A DNA stretch of 64,000 bases, taken from the NCBI RefSeq assembly GCF_014636315.1, contig NZ_BMED01000004.1, positions 248,001 through 312,000 of the forward strand, read 5' to 3'. Positions 9,558 through 18,092 of this stretch are shown here, in pieces. The notes beneath the pieces are model-generated. The model searched no databases. It had not been told where the DNA came from and saw only the letters and a list, made by a program, of their open reading frames with translations. Numbering within the stretch: position 1 is the first letter of the stretch; each line of letters opens with the position of its first letter. A program made the translations under genes and the position numbers. Origin of the DNA: Parundibacterium terreum (GTDB taxonomy: Bacteria; Pseudomonadota; Gammaproteobacteria; Burkholderiales; Burkholderiaceae_D).

Positions 9558-10692
9558 TACACCCCCTGCCGTGTCCCCATCTTCACTCCGGAGCGGTTTA
9601 CGCGCGGTACTAAAGCCGCTGTGTGCGGCACTCGCGGGTTTGCTGCTTTGCTGTATTTCCTTATCCCTGTGGGCTGCAGATAGCTATCCCGGTATCGGCC
9701 GCAGCGCCACCAGCAAGGAAATTGCCGCCTGGGATATTGACGTACGCCCGGACTTCAAAGGCTTGCCCCCAGGTTCCGGCAGCGTTGCCAAAGGCATGCT
9801 GGTGTGGGAAGGGAAATGCGCGATGTGCCACGGTAGCTTTGGTGAGTCCAACCAGGTATTCACCCCCATCATAGGCGGCACGACCAGGCAGGATATACAG
9901 ACCGGCCATGTCGCTGCTCTGACGGGAAATACCCAGCCGCAAAGAACCACGATCATGAAACTGTCCCAGGTCTCCACCTTGTGGGACTACATCAATCGCG
10001 CAATGCCGTGGAATGCGCCAAAAACCCTGAGCACGGAAGAAGTCTATGCGGTCACCGCCTATATCCTGAACATGGCGGAAATTGTTCCGGACGATTATGT
10101 GCTCAGCGACAAAAATATCGCGGAAGTGCAAAAGCGCCTGCCCAATCGCAATGGCCTGCAGACCAGGCATGGCATGTGGGAAGTCAAAGGCAAGCCGGAT
10201 ACCGGTAACACCGCCTGCATGAAGGATTGCGTCAAGACTGTCAGCATTAGTTCCCGCTTGCCGGATTACGCCCGGAATGCGCATGGAGATATTGCAAAAC
10301 AAAACCGCATCATAGGGCCGGTACGCGGCGCCGACACGCTGGCGGCAGCACCCACCGAAGCATTGAAGGGGAAAACTACGCTGGTTCTCGCCGCCGAGCC
10401 CTCAGCCAAATCAGCTTCCGCCTCCGTGGCCGCCTCGGCTGACGGTCTGGCGCTGGCAAAAAAATATGCCTGCCTGGCATGCCACGGTATCGGCAACAAG
10501 ATCGTCGGCCCGGCTTTCAAGGACGTGCAGAATAAATATGCCGCCGCAAACGATGTGGAAAACAGGCTTGCTGCCAAGATCAAGGCAGGCGGGCAGGGTG
10601 CATGGGGAGCCATCCCCATGCCGCCGAACCAGCAGGTGCCGGATGCCGACATCAAGGCTATTGTCAAATGGATCATGGCGGGTGCTAAATAG
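9541..10692 (+). CDS. soxD: Sulfane dehydrogenase cytochrome c subunit SoxD
   Basis: A 383-residue di-haem cytochrome c partner of SoxC. A signal segment (residues 20-46) is followed by the first haem motif CAMCH at 93-97 and a second, CLACH, near residue 311 in a separate C-terminal cytochrome domain; the linker is Ala/Lys-rich. The C-terminal IPMPPNQQ and IVKWIMAG resemble small class I cytochromes. The start overlaps soxC by 17 bp with GAGG upstream, indicating coupled translation. SoxD accepts electrons from SoxC in the periplasm. Confidence 0.9.
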   Translation: MFMSPDTPPAVSPSSLRSGLRAVLKPLCAALAGLLLCCISLSLWAADSYPGIGRSATSKEIAAWDIDVRPDFKGLPPGSGSVAKGMLVWEGKCAMCHGSFGESNQVFTPIIGGTTRQDIQTGHVAALTGNTQPQRTTIMKLSQVSTLWDYINRAMPWNAPKTLSTEEVYAVTAYILNMAEIVPDDYVLSDKNIAEVQKRLPNRNGLQTRHGMWEVKGKPDTGNTACMKDCVKTVSISSRLPDYARNAHGDIAKQNRIIGPVRGADTLAAAPTEALKGKTTLVLAAEPSAKSASASVAASADGLALAKKYACLACHGIGNKIVGPAFKDVQNKYAAANDVENRLAAKIKAGGQGAWGAIPMPPNQQVPDADIKAIVKWIMAGAK

Positions 10693-10777
10693 ACCAAGCC
10701 GGCTTAGGGTTTTTACATAAATACAATCTTCCCGCAGAAAACTATTAAAATAGAGTTGAATAACAGGAGAGTGATCC

Positions 10778-11245
10778 ATGGAACAAAATCGTCGTGACGT
10801 GCTGCGCATCGCCAGCATTATGGGGCTGGCAGTCGCTGCCGGCCTGATCAAGCCGGGCGAAGCCTGGGCGCAGGCACAGGATTGGAACAAGAGCGCGTTT
10901 GATGCAAAAAACCTGGGCGACACCGTCAAGGCCCTGGGCGGCAGCAACGCGGCTGCATCGTCCGCGGTACAGATAGAAGCACCGGACATCGCCGAGAACG
11001 GCGCCGTGGTGCCGGTTGCCGTGTCGTCCACACTGCCGAACGTACAGCAGATTGCCATCGTGGTTGAAAAGAATCCGGCCGCCTTGTCGGGCACCTTCGC
11101 CATTCCGGCCGGTACCGAACCTTATGTGGCAACCCGCGTCAAAATGGCGCAGACCTCGAACGTGCACGCGCTCGTCAAGGCTGACGGTAAATGGTTTGTT
11201 GCGACCAAGGAAATCAAGGTCACCCTAGGTGGCTGCGGCGGTTGA
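10778..11245 (+). CDS. soxY: Sulfur carrier protein SoxY
   Basis: A 155-residue carrier with a Tat signal (NRRDVLRIAS, ending EAWAQ). The protein ends in the diagnostic swinging arm GGCGG, whose cysteine carries the sulfur intermediates. SoxY acts with SoxZ as the substrate carrier of the periplasmic Sox cycle, being loaded by SoxAX, processed by SoxCD and hydrolysed by SoxB. A CAGGAGAG site precedes the ATG. An 85-bp gap separates it from soxD. Confidence 0.95.
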   Translation: MEQNRRDVLRIASIMGLAVAAGLIKPGEAWAQAQDWNKSAFDAKNLGDTVKALGGSNAAASSAVQIEAPDIAENGAVVPVAVSSTLPNVQQIAIVVEKNPAALSGTFAIPAGTEPYVATRVKMAQTSNVHALVKADGKWFVATKEIKVTLGGCGG

Positions 11246-11321
11246 TTTTTGTCGCCCGGCCCGGTCGGCAGCCTATGCCACCGGTGCCACCGATAGCAGA
11301 TAAATTATTCAGGAGAGCAGC

Positions 11322-11633
11322 ATGGCTGACCCAATGCGTATACGCGCAACAGAAAAAGCAGGCGTGACCGAAGTCAAGGTATTGATGAGCCACGAAATGG
11401 AAACCGGCCAGCGCAAGGATGGCGCGGGCAAGATCGTGCCGGCCTGGTTTATCCAGAACGTGTCTTTCAAGCACAAGGACAAGGAAATTTTTACCGCCCA
11501 ATTCGGCACATCGATATCGAAAAATCCCTTGCTGTCCTTCCGCTTCAAGGGTGCGGAAAAAGGCGACAAGATCATCGTCAACTGGGTGGACAACCACGGC
11601 GACAAGCGCCAGGACGAAGGCACCGTCATTTAA
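11322..11633 (+). CDS. soxZ: Thiosulfate oxidation carrier protein SoxZ
   Basis: A 103-residue immunoglobulin-like partner of SoxY, starting MADPMRIRATEKAG and showing the conserved segments VLMSHEMETGQRKD, PAWFIQNV and FRFKGAEKGD. It has no signal peptide, as usual; it is exported as a complex with the Tat-targeted SoxY. AGGAGAG precedes the ATG. It lies between soxY and soxA in the standard order. Confidence 0.95.
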   Translation: MADPMRIRATEKAGVTEVKVLMSHEMETGQRKDGAGKIVPAWFIQNVSFKHKDKEIFTAQFGTSISKNPLLSFRFKGAEKGDKIIVNWVDNHGDKRQDEGTVI

Positions 11634-11691
11634 GACGCTAGCCGGGTCCGTATTCCTGCACTCATATCGCAGCGGCATCACGGGAGATAAA

Positions 11692-12498
11692 ATGAAAATG
11701 ATCGATAAGCTGTTCCTGGCGGCCGGCATACTGCTTGTGGCTTGCGCAGCAAGCGCGCAGCAGGGCAAGGATGATCCCTTGACCAAGTACCGCGATATGC
11801 TGGCGGGCGACAATCCGGCGGAACTGTCTGAAATGAAGGGCGAGGCCCTGTGGAAGACCGCGCGCGGCCCGAACAAGGTCAGCCTGGAAAAATGCGATCT
11901 CGGTGTCGGTGCTGGCGTGGTCGTCGGCGCGTATGTGAAGCTGCCGCGCTATTTTGAAGATACCAAAATGGTCCAGGATCTGGAGTCGCGCCTGGTCACC
12001 TGCATGGTGAGCTTGCAAGGCTATACGGCGGCGGACGCAAAGAAAAATCCTTTCTCCTCCCCCGGCAAACCTTCCGACATGGAGGCGCTTGCGTCTTACA
12101 TCACCAGCCAGTCGCGCGGCATGAAGATGGCGACACCTTTATCGCATCCGAAAGAAAAAGAAGCCTATGCGATAGGCAAGCAGATTTTCTACTATCGCGC
12201 CGGCCCATATGATTTTTCCTGCGCTACCTGCCACGGTGCGCCGAACCTGCGCATACGCCTGCAATACCTGCCCGACCTGACCAATCCCAAGGACGCGCGC
12301 GAAGCTTACTCCACCTGGCCTGCATACCGCGTGTCCCAGGGGGAAGTAAGGACCATGCAGCACAGGTTGAATGACTGCTTCCGCCAACAGCGCTTCCCCG
12401 AGCCGCTGTACACATCGGACGCGATCACTGCGCTGACGATGTTCCTGGCCAAGAATGCCGAGGGCGCCACTTATAACGCGCCAGCACTTAAACGTTGA
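11692..12498 (+). CDS. soxA: Cytochrome SoxA (single-haem type)
   Basis: A 268-residue subunit of the SoxAX cytochrome, which joins thiosulfate to the SoxY cysteine. It has a Sec signal ending ASAQ. Only one haem motif is present, CATCH at 177-181. In the N-terminal domain two lone cysteines, C68 (EKCDLG) and C104 (VTCMVS), stand where di-haem SoxA proteins carry a second haem, so a disulfide there is likely. The active-site cysteine ligand is probably C229 in LNDCFRQQRFPEP. The start is the ATG at 11692 after GGGAGAT; a longer open frame upstream is the alternate frame of soxZ. Confidence 0.92.
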   Translation: MKMIDKLFLAAGILLVACAASAQQGKDDPLTKYRDMLAGDNPAELSEMKGEALWKTARGPNKVSLEKCDLGVGAGVVVGAYVKLPRYFEDTKMVQDLESRLVTCMVSLQGYTAADAKKNPFSSPGKPSDMEALASYITSQSRGMKMATPLSHPKEKEAYAIGKQIFYYRAGPYDFSCATCHGAPNLRIRLQYLPDLTNPKDAREAYSTWPAYRVSQGEVRTMQHRLNDCFRQQRFPEPLYTSDAITALTMFLAKNAEGATYNAPALKR

Positions 12499-12509
12499 GG
12501 CGGGAGATC

Positions 12510-13160
12510 ATGATGAACAAGAAAAATGCTTCCATAGCCGCCGGGGTTGCCGGGCTTGCAGCCCTGGTGCTGGCCGGTTGCGCCGGCATGGGCGCGATGA
12601 ACGGACCATCCGATGCCGATGCAGCCAAACTGGCGCAGCAAACGATGAAAGCCTCTTTTGTCACCAGCGGCATTGCGTCGATAGACAGGCTGACCCAGGA
12701 TGAATTGCAGCAGCTATGCACTGAATATGCAGGCAAGGAAGTGCCTAAGGAAATCGGCGAAAAAATCGAGAAGGCGCAACAGGCGGCAATTGTGATGCCG
12801 GCGTCTGGAAATTTGATCGGCAACTGGCAGGAAGGTGAAAAGATTGCGCAAAACGGGCGCGGCATGACTTTTACCGACAAGGCAGGCGATCCGGGTGGCG
12901 GCAATTGCTATGCCTGCCACCAGATTGCGCCGCAGGAAATCTCCTATGGCAATATTGGTCCGTCGCTGTACAACTACGGCAAGCTGCGCGGCCAGAGTCC
13001 GGAAGTGGTCGCGTATACGTATAAGAAAATCTATAACTCCCAAGCCTTTGCCGCCTGTTCCAATATGCCGCGTTTCGGACATCAAAAGATACTGAGCGAG
13101 ACGCAGATCAAGGATCTGGTCGGCTTGTTGCTGGATCCGCAATCGCCGGTGAATAAATAG
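12510..13160 (+). CDS. soxX: Cytochrome SoxX, predicted lipoprotein with extended N-terminus
   Basis: A 216-residue mono-haem cytochrome partner of SoxA: CYACH at residues 133-137, IGPSLYNYGKLRG, and methionine ligand in NMPRFGHQKIL. Classical SoxX is shorter; here about 100 residues precede the haem domain. The signal sequence ends in LVLAGC, a good lipobox, so the protein is probably membrane-anchored by lipid rather than free in the periplasm. GGGAG lies upstream of two consecutive ATG codons (12510 and 12513); either could be used. It lies 11 bp after soxA. Confidence 0.88.
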   Translation: MMNKKNASIAAGVAGLAALVLAGCAGMGAMNGPSDADAAKLAQQTMKASFVTSGIASIDRLTQDELQQLCTEYAGKEVPKEIGEKIEKAQQAAIVMPASGNLIGNWQEGEKIAQNGRGMTFTDKAGDPGGGNCYACHQIAPQEISYGNIGPSLYNYGKLRGQSPEVVAYTYKKIYNSQAFAACSNMPRFGHQKILSETQIKDLVGLLLDPQSPVNK

Positions 13161-13221
13161 CCTGATCCGGTAGCCAAACTGGATTAGCGATAGCCGCGAA
13201 TTTTAGCCAACCGGAGCGCGA

Positions 13222-14964
13222 ATGCACAGGCGAGAGTTTCTACAAATGCTGGCAGCGGCCGCTGCTGCCGGCATGCCCTTGTCCAGATATGCCCACGCTG
13301 CTGGCTCGGCAGATTCAGTTGAGTCCGCGAGTGCAGGCAGCAGCATGTATCAACTGCCGGCCTTCGGCAATGTGCACTTGCTGCATTTTACCGATTGCCA
13401 TGCGCAACTGAACCCCATCTACTTCCGTGAGCCCGATGTCAATCTGGGCTTTGGCGAGCAGTTCGGCAAGCCGCCGCATCTGGTCGGAGAGTCATTACTC
13501 AAAGCCTATGGCATCAAGCCAGGCACGGTGGATGCGCACGCATTTACCTACCTGGACTTTGCACAGGCCGCGAAAACCTACGGCAAGGTTGGCGGCTTCG
13601 CGCATCTGGCCAGCCTGGTCAGGCAATTGAAGAATTCCCGGCCGCAGGCTTTACTGCTGGATGGCGGCGATACCTGGCAAGGTTCGGCAACGGCCTTATG
13701 GACCAAGGGCCAGGATATGGTCGAAGCCTGCAAATTGCTGGGCGTGGATGTAATGACTGCACACTGGGAGTTCACGCTGGGCGACAAGCGCGTGCAAGAA
13801 ATCATCGCCAAGGATTTGGCCGGCAAGATCGACTTCGTCGCGCAAAACGTCAAGACCAATGATTTTGGCGATCCTGTGTTTACCCCGTATGTGATCAAGC
13901 AAATCAACGGCATTCCTGTTGCCATCATAGGCCAGGCGTTTCCGTACACGCCGATTGCCAATCCGCGCTATATGGTGCCGGACTGGACCTTCGGCATCCA
14001 GGAAAAAGAAATGCAGGCCACAGTCAATGATGCGCGTGCCAAAGGTGCGCAGGTCGTCGTGGTGCTCAGTCATAACGGCATGGATGTGGACTTGAAGATG
14101 GCGGGCCGGGTGACCGGCATAGACGCGATCATGGGCGGCCATACGCATGATGGCGTACCGGCGCCGGTGATCGTCGCCAATGCCAGCGGCAAGACGCTGG
14201 TGACGAATGCGGGTTCCAATGGCAAGTTTCTCGGTGTGCTGGATTTTGATGTCGTGCACGGCAAGGTCAGTGATTTCCGCTACAAGCTGTTGCCGGTATT
14301 TTCCAATCTGCTGCCTGCCGATAAAGAGATGCAGGCATTGATCACGCGTGTGCGTGCGCCGTATGCGCAGCAGTTGGGGGAGCAACTGGCCATCAGCGAA
14401 GGCTTGCTGTACAGGCGCGGCAATTTCAACGGCAGTTTTGATCAGTTGATACTGGATGGCCTGATGGCCGAAAAAAATGCCGAGATTGCTTTTTCACCGG
14501 GCTTCCGCTGGGGGACATCCCTGCTGCCGGGCCAGGCCATCACGATGGAACACCTGATGGACCAGACCGCGATCACCTATCCATATACGACGGTGACGAT
14601 GATGAGCGGCGACACCATCAAGACCATCCTGGAAGACGTGGCTGACAATCTTTTCAATCCCGATCCCTATTACCAGCAGGGCGGCGACATGGTGCGCGTA
14701 GGCGGCCTGCAATATGCGATAGATCCGGTGGCTGCAATGGGAAAGCGCATCAGCGATATGCGCCTGGGCGGCAAGGCAATCGAGGCCGATAAGCAATACA
14801 AGGTGGCAGGCTGGGCGCCGGTGGCGGAAGGTGCCAGCGGCGAACCGGTATGGGATGTGATGGCGCGTTATCTGAGATCGCAGAAACAGGTGAGCGCCCG
14901 CAGGCTTAATCAGCCGGTGATCAAGGGCACACGCGGCAATCCCGGCATGGAGGGCGCAACGTGA
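13222..14964 (+). CDS. soxB: Thiosulfohydrolase SoxB
   Basis: A 580-residue manganese-dependent hydrolase of the 5'-nucleotidase fold that cleaves the terminal sulfone from SoxY as sulfate. The Tat signal HRREFLQML is followed by the metal-binding motifs HFTDCHAQLNPIY, DGGDTWQGS, LSHNGMDVD and GGHTHDGVPAP in the usual order. The C-terminal domain contains GNFNGSFDQLILDGL. It overlaps the next gene by 4 bp (GTGA). The soxB gene is the standard marker of thiosulfate oxidisers. Confidence 0.96.
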   Translation: MHRREFLQMLAAAAAAGMPLSRYAHAAGSADSVESASAGSSMYQLPAFGNVHLLHFTDCHAQLNPIYFREPDVNLGFGEQFGKPPHLVGESLLKAYGIKPGTVDAHAFTYLDFAQAAKTYGKVGGFAHLASLVRQLKNSRPQALLLDGGDTWQGSATALWTKGQDMVEACKLLGVDVMTAHWEFTLGDKRVQEIIAKDLAGKIDFVAQNVKTNDFGDPVFTPYVIKQINGIPVAIIGQAFPYTPIANPRYMVPDWTFGIQEKEMQATVNDARAKGAQVVVVLSHNGMDVDLKMAGRVTGIDAIMGGHTHDGVPAPVIVANASGKTLVTNAGSNGKFLGVLDFDVVHGKVSDFRYKLLPVFSNLLPADKEMQALITRVRAPYAQQLGEQLAISEGLLYRRGNFNGSFDQLILDGLMAEKNAEIAFSPGFRWGTSLLPGQAITMEHLMDQTAITYPYTTVTMMSGDTIKTILEDVADNLFNPDPYYQQGGDMVRVGGLQYAIDPVAAMGKRISDMRLGGKAIEADKQYKVAGWAPVAEGASGEPVWDVMARYLRSQKQVSARRLNQPVIKGTRGNPGMEGAT

Positions 14965-15443
14965 CGCTGCAGGCACGCTGGCACAGGCATTTGCTACTGC
15001 TATTGGCCATCGCGTTTTGCGGCCTGGCGGCGCAGACGGCGTGGGCGAAGGAAACGCCTTTGCCGGCGGCCGTCAACTTGCGGCAGGAAGCTGTATTGGC
15101 CGGTAAGCAAGGAATGCCGTTGATCCTGATTGTCAGCCTGCCTGAGTGTCCTTATTGCGAACAAGTACGCCGTCAGCATCTGGTGCCCATGTACAAGCAG
15201 GGCATAGTGGTGCGCCAGGTGTATATCAATAGCGAAGAAAAATTGACCGGCTTCGACGGCCAGCCTGTCAGCCAGAAGCAGCTTGCGTTGAACTATGCAG
15301 TGAAGGCGGCACCGACGGTGCTTTTCCTGGATGCGCAAGGCAATTACCTGGCTTCACCCATAGTTGGTGCCTTGCTGGAAGATTTTTACGGTGCCTATCT
15401 GGACGAGGCGATTGACACCGCTAAACAGAAGCTGGCGCAGTAA
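14961..15443 (+). CDS. Periplasmic thioredoxin-fold protein (SoxW-like)
   Basis: A 160-residue protein with an N-terminal signal (LLLLLAIAFCGLAAQTAWA) and a thioredoxin-like domain carrying the active site CPYC after LIVSLPE, with the cis-proline loop KAAPTVLFLD. It starts with GTG inside the soxB stop (GTGA), with GGAGGGC upstream. The linkage to soxB suggests it keeps the SoxY cysteine, or a Sox cytochrome cysteine, reduced, as SoxW/SoxS-type proteins do elsewhere. That role is inferred from context and fold. Confidence 0.8.
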   Translation: MTLQARWHRHLLLLLAIAFCGLAAQTAWAKETPLPAAVNLRQEAVLAGKQGMPLILIVSLPECPYCEQVRRQHLVPMYKQGIVVRQVYINSEEKLTGFDGQPVSQKQLALNYAVKAAPTVLFLDAQGNYLASPIVGALLEDFYGAYLDEAIDTAKQKLAQ

Positions 15444-15473
15444 TCACTCGCCCCTGTTATGAGATTATGAATT

Positions 15474-15506
15474 GATAAGTGCGTGATAAGTGCGTGCTAA
15501 GTGCGG
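15474..15506 (+). repeat. Three tandem 11-bp units
   Basis: GATAAGTGCGT occurs twice in direct succession, and a third degenerate copy (GCTAAGTGCGG) runs into the 3' end of the BLUF gene. The convergent ends of the sox operon and the BLUF gene meet here. It is probably slippage. Confidence 0.6.
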
Positions 15507-15922
15507 CCTACAATGGACGCGGTAGCGATCAGTTCTTCTATCAATGCCAGCGAAACCTTGCCCGACATCGCATGCGGATTAAGTTCCGGCAAGTCTGAAT
15601 ATTTCAGCAGGATGGAAGGATTGATCTTGCCCAGGTTGGCTTGACCCATGGTCCAGCCGCTATAGCGGCGCTCCAGGATTTCTTCATAGTGCAGCAGCAC
15701 CACATCGGTATGCCGGCTGTCCTTCAGGATATGCGCATACAGGGTATTGACCGCTTCGCGGCCGCCCTCCAGCACCTGCATGAAGACATGGTCGCTATGG
15801 CAGAGCACACCGGTGATGCCGTTCTTGGGATTGTGCGTGCGCGACTGCTGCATGATGTCGGCGATCACATCGCACAGTTTCTGGTCTGCGGCGCGGCTGG
15901 CGTACAGTAGTCGGACTAGCAT
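15497..15922 (-). CDS. BLUF-domain blue-light sensor protein
   Basis: A 141-residue stand-alone BLUF protein. The flavin-site residues are in place: Y7 (LLYASRA), N34 (NGITGVL), Q49 (FMQVLEGG), W90 and M92 (YSGWTMG). BLUF domains bind FAD and rearrange the Tyr-Gln hydrogen bonds under blue light. With no output domain, short BLUF proteins act by binding a partner. The nearest genes are folE upstream and, beyond it, a sigma/anti-sigma set, but no partner can be deduced from sequence. Confidence 0.92.
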   Translation of the reverse strand: MLVRLLYASRAADQKLCDVIADIMQQSRTHNPKNGITGVLCHSDHVFMQVLEGGREAVNTLYAHILKDSRHTDVVLLHYEEILERRYSGWTMGQANLGKINPSILLKYSDLPELNPHAMSGKVSLALIEELIATASIVGRT

Positions 15923-15970
15923 GCAGGTCTCCTTGGCTTCATATCGAATAGTGGCCCGTAGTGTGACCCA

Positions 15971-16672
15971 TTATCGCTTAATCAGCGACAGAAATTCACG
16001 GCGCAAATTAGGATCTTTCAGAAAAGAGCCGTGCATCACACTATTGATCATCTTCGCATCCATGTCTTTCACGCCGCGCCAGTGCATGCAGAAGTGATCC
16101 GCTTCCATCACCACCGCCAATCCATCCGGCTGCATCTTGCCTTGCAGCGTATCGGCCAGTTGCACCACGGCTTCTTCCTGGATCTGCGGACGGCTCATCA
16201 CCCATTCGGCGATCCTGGCGTACTTGGACAGGCCTATCAGATTGGAATGCTCATTCGGCATCACGCCTATCCATACCTTGCCTATGATGGGGCACAGATG
16301 GTGCGAGCAGGCGCTGCGTACCGTGATCGGGCCTATGATCATCAATTCGTTCAGGCGTGATGCATTCGGAAACTCGGTGACCGAAGGCATGGGCACATAG
16401 CGGCCCTTGAACACTTCATTGATGAACATCTTGGCGACCCGGCGGCCGGTATCTTGGGTGTTGTGGTCGCTGTCGGTATCGATAACCAGGCTTTGCAGCA
16501 CGCCTTTCAGTTTGGCTTCCACTTCGTCCAGCAAGGCATCCAGCTCGCCGGGCTGGATAAACTGGGCGATATTGTCATTGGCATGGAAGCGGGTTTTGCT
16601 CGCCTGTATGCGTTCGCGTATACGTTGCGAGACTGGAATAGGGGTATCGACAGGAGTCAGGTTGGTAGGCAT
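15971..16672 (-). CDS. folE: GTP cyclohydrolase I FolE
   Basis: A 233-residue enzyme converting GTP to 7,8-dihydroneopterin triphosphate, the first step of tetrahydrofolate synthesis. Conserved segments are DTGRRVAKMFINEVFKGRY, the zinc site VRSACSHHLCPIIGK, IGLSKYARIAEW, and VMEADHFCMHWRGVKD with the second zinc cysteine. The N-terminal 30 residues are variable. BLUF follows after 48 bp on the same strand and may be co-transcribed. Confidence 0.95.
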   Translation of the reverse strand: MPTNLTPVDTPIPVSQRIRERIQASKTRFHANDNIAQFIQPGELDALLDEVEAKLKGVLQSLVIDTDSDHNTQDTGRRVAKMFINEVFKGRYVPMPSVTEFPNASRLNELMIIGPITVRSACSHHLCPIIGKVWIGVMPNEHSNLIGLSKYARIAEWVMSRPQIQEEAVVQLADTLQGKMQPDGLAVVMEADHFCMHWRGVKDMDAKMINSVMHGSFLKDPNLRREFLSLIKR

Positions 16673-16838
16673 GCTTGCTTCCGATTATTGGAGCCCACCT
16701 TTTTTCATCATGGCCATCTTGTCTGGCAGGACCCGGTAAGGGGATGAAATGGGCTCTTTTGTTGTGTTTACATGCTAATGGTAACTGAAATGGGCCGGAG
16801 TTGCCCTTGGGAGCATCAAAGTTGCTCCGTACTCGCGC

Positions 16839-17060
16839 TCAGGCAGAGGCTTTGCCGGATGCTTTGTTGGCATCTTTTTCGGCTTTCCAGGCCCGCAGGC
16901 ATGCCGGGCAATAGCATTTTGCATCGGCATCTATCGCGATGCTGCTGGCCGGCAATTCCTCCAGGCGCAGTTTGGGCATGGCGCCGCACCAGCAGTCCTG
17001 GCCGGTCTGGTCGGCCATGCAGCAGATGAATTCGGCATTGCAACGTGGACAATTGCTCAT
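16839..17060 (-). CDS. Small cysteine-rich protein (CWC type)
   Basis: A 73-residue protein starting MSNCPRCNAEF, with cysteines grouped as CPRC, ICC, DCWCG and CYCPAC, eleven in the first 55 residues or so. The pattern suggests zinc or iron-sulfur coordination and matches the short cysteine-rich CWC proteins of unknown function found in proteobacteria. The start at 17060 is preferred over 17108 because it begins directly at the first cysteine pair. It is the last gene of a sigma/anti-sigma run, so a redox or metal link is possible but unproven. Confidence 0.7.
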   Translation of the reverse strand: MSNCPRCNAEFICCMADQTGQDCWCGAMPKLRLEELPASSIAIDADAKCYCPACLRAWKAEKDANKASGKASA

Positions 17061-17104
17061 CAGGACATCTTCTTCTATCGTGTTCAAATCGCCATCAATT
17101 ATCG

Positions 17105-17308
17105 TCAATTGTCAGCGGAAGGCGAGTCCTGGAACTGCATTTTCTTCATCGCCTGGCGTATGGTCTGCATTTGCCCGTTGAAATTGGTGCAGGCATCGCA
17201 CACGCTCAGGTGCAGGCGTAGCCGGGTGCGCTCGAACATCCCCAGATCCCGGTCCAGGCCTTCGGAGACTATCTTGTGCGCTTCCTTGCATGTGAGTCTG
17301 ATCAGCAT
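17105..17308 (-). CDS. Zinc-finger anti-sigma factor (zf-HC2)
   Basis: A 67-residue protein with the anti-sigma zinc motif HLSVCDACTNF (HxxxCxxC) and an upstream cysteine in LTCKEAHKIVSEG. Small proteins of this class bind the ECF sigma factor encoded beside them. No membrane segment is present, so it would act in the cytoplasm. It lies 90 bp downstream of the sigma gene. Confidence 0.8.
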   Translation of the reverse strand: MLIRLTCKEAHKIVSEGLDRDLGMFERTRLRLHLSVCDACTNFNGQMQTIRQAMKKMQFQDSPSADN

Positions 17309-17397
17309 ATTTTTTCCTGCAATTTTGTATTATTCGTTGCTACTTTTTTACCACGGACCGACCGCGCCACAGCCTGTTGGCAGTCAAATCACAGGCC

Positions 17398-17967
17398 TCA
17401 GGCCTGTTTGCCAAACCAGTTCAAATCCAGGCATTCCCTCAGCCGCAGGCGTGCACGATAGAGAACTACCCAGACATTAGACGTGGTCAGCGCCAATTCC
17501 TTACAAATTTCTTCGGTATCCAGCTCCAGCCATTCACGCATCATGAACACGCGGGCGGTCTTCTCCGGCAGTTTTTCCAGGCAGATTTCCATTACCTTGA
17601 AAAAGTCCTTCTGCTCCAGCGTCGCATCCGGGTCTCCCCAGGCCCTCGGCCTTTCCTGCGTGTGGCCGTCTGCGGTGAACAGGCTGTCTATCAGGTCGGC
17701 TTCGGATTCATCATCCTCGACCTGTAACTGCTTTTCCTTGCTGGAAGCCCGCAGGCAATCGATGATCTTGTACTTCAGTATGCCTATCACATAGGTGCGC
17801 AGCGACGACTGGCCGGCAAAGTTTTCCGGTTTTTCCAGTATCGCTAGCAGCGCATCCTGCACGGCGTCTTCCGCCAGCGTATCGTTTCGTAATTGCAGCA
17901 GGGCGAAGCGCAGCAGTGCGGGACGCATCGCTTCCAGCTGATGGTAGAGGGTTTGGCTTGATGTCAT
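17398..17967 (-). CDS. ECF-type RNA polymerase sigma factor
   Basis: A 189-residue group 4 sigma factor. Region 2 covers LRFALLQLRNDTLAEDAVQDALLAIL and SLRTYVIGILKYKIID; region 4 covers LPEKTARVFMMREWLELDTEEICKELALTTSNVWVVLYRARLRLRECL, split by helix-turn-helix spacing. An acidic insert (EDDESEADLIDSLF) lies between the regions. It is followed by a zf-HC2 anti-sigma gene, so its activity is probably set by release from that protein. The stimulus is not visible in the sequence. Confidence 0.9.
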   Translation of the reverse strand: MTSSQTLYHQLEAMRPALLRFALLQLRNDTLAEDAVQDALLAILEKPENFAGQSSLRTYVIGILKYKIIDCLRASSKEKQLQVEDDESEADLIDSLFTADGHTQERPRAWGDPDATLEQKDFFKVMEICLEKLPEKTARVFMMREWLELDTEEICKELALTTSNVWVVLYRARLRLRECLDLNWFGKQA

Positions 17968-18092
17968 TTGAGCAAAATATTGGAAATCCGCGACTTATTC
18001 GGGGCATAAATACGTACAGTGAGCAAAGAAACTTGGGCTATTTCCCTGTAAAATCCTGAAAATCGAATTCAAGACACCCATCAGGATACATT

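Noticed and set aside
15474..15506. Tandem 11-bp repeats as replication iterons
   Set aside because: Only three copies, one degenerate and overlapping a coding end; no DnaA boxes or replication gene nearby.
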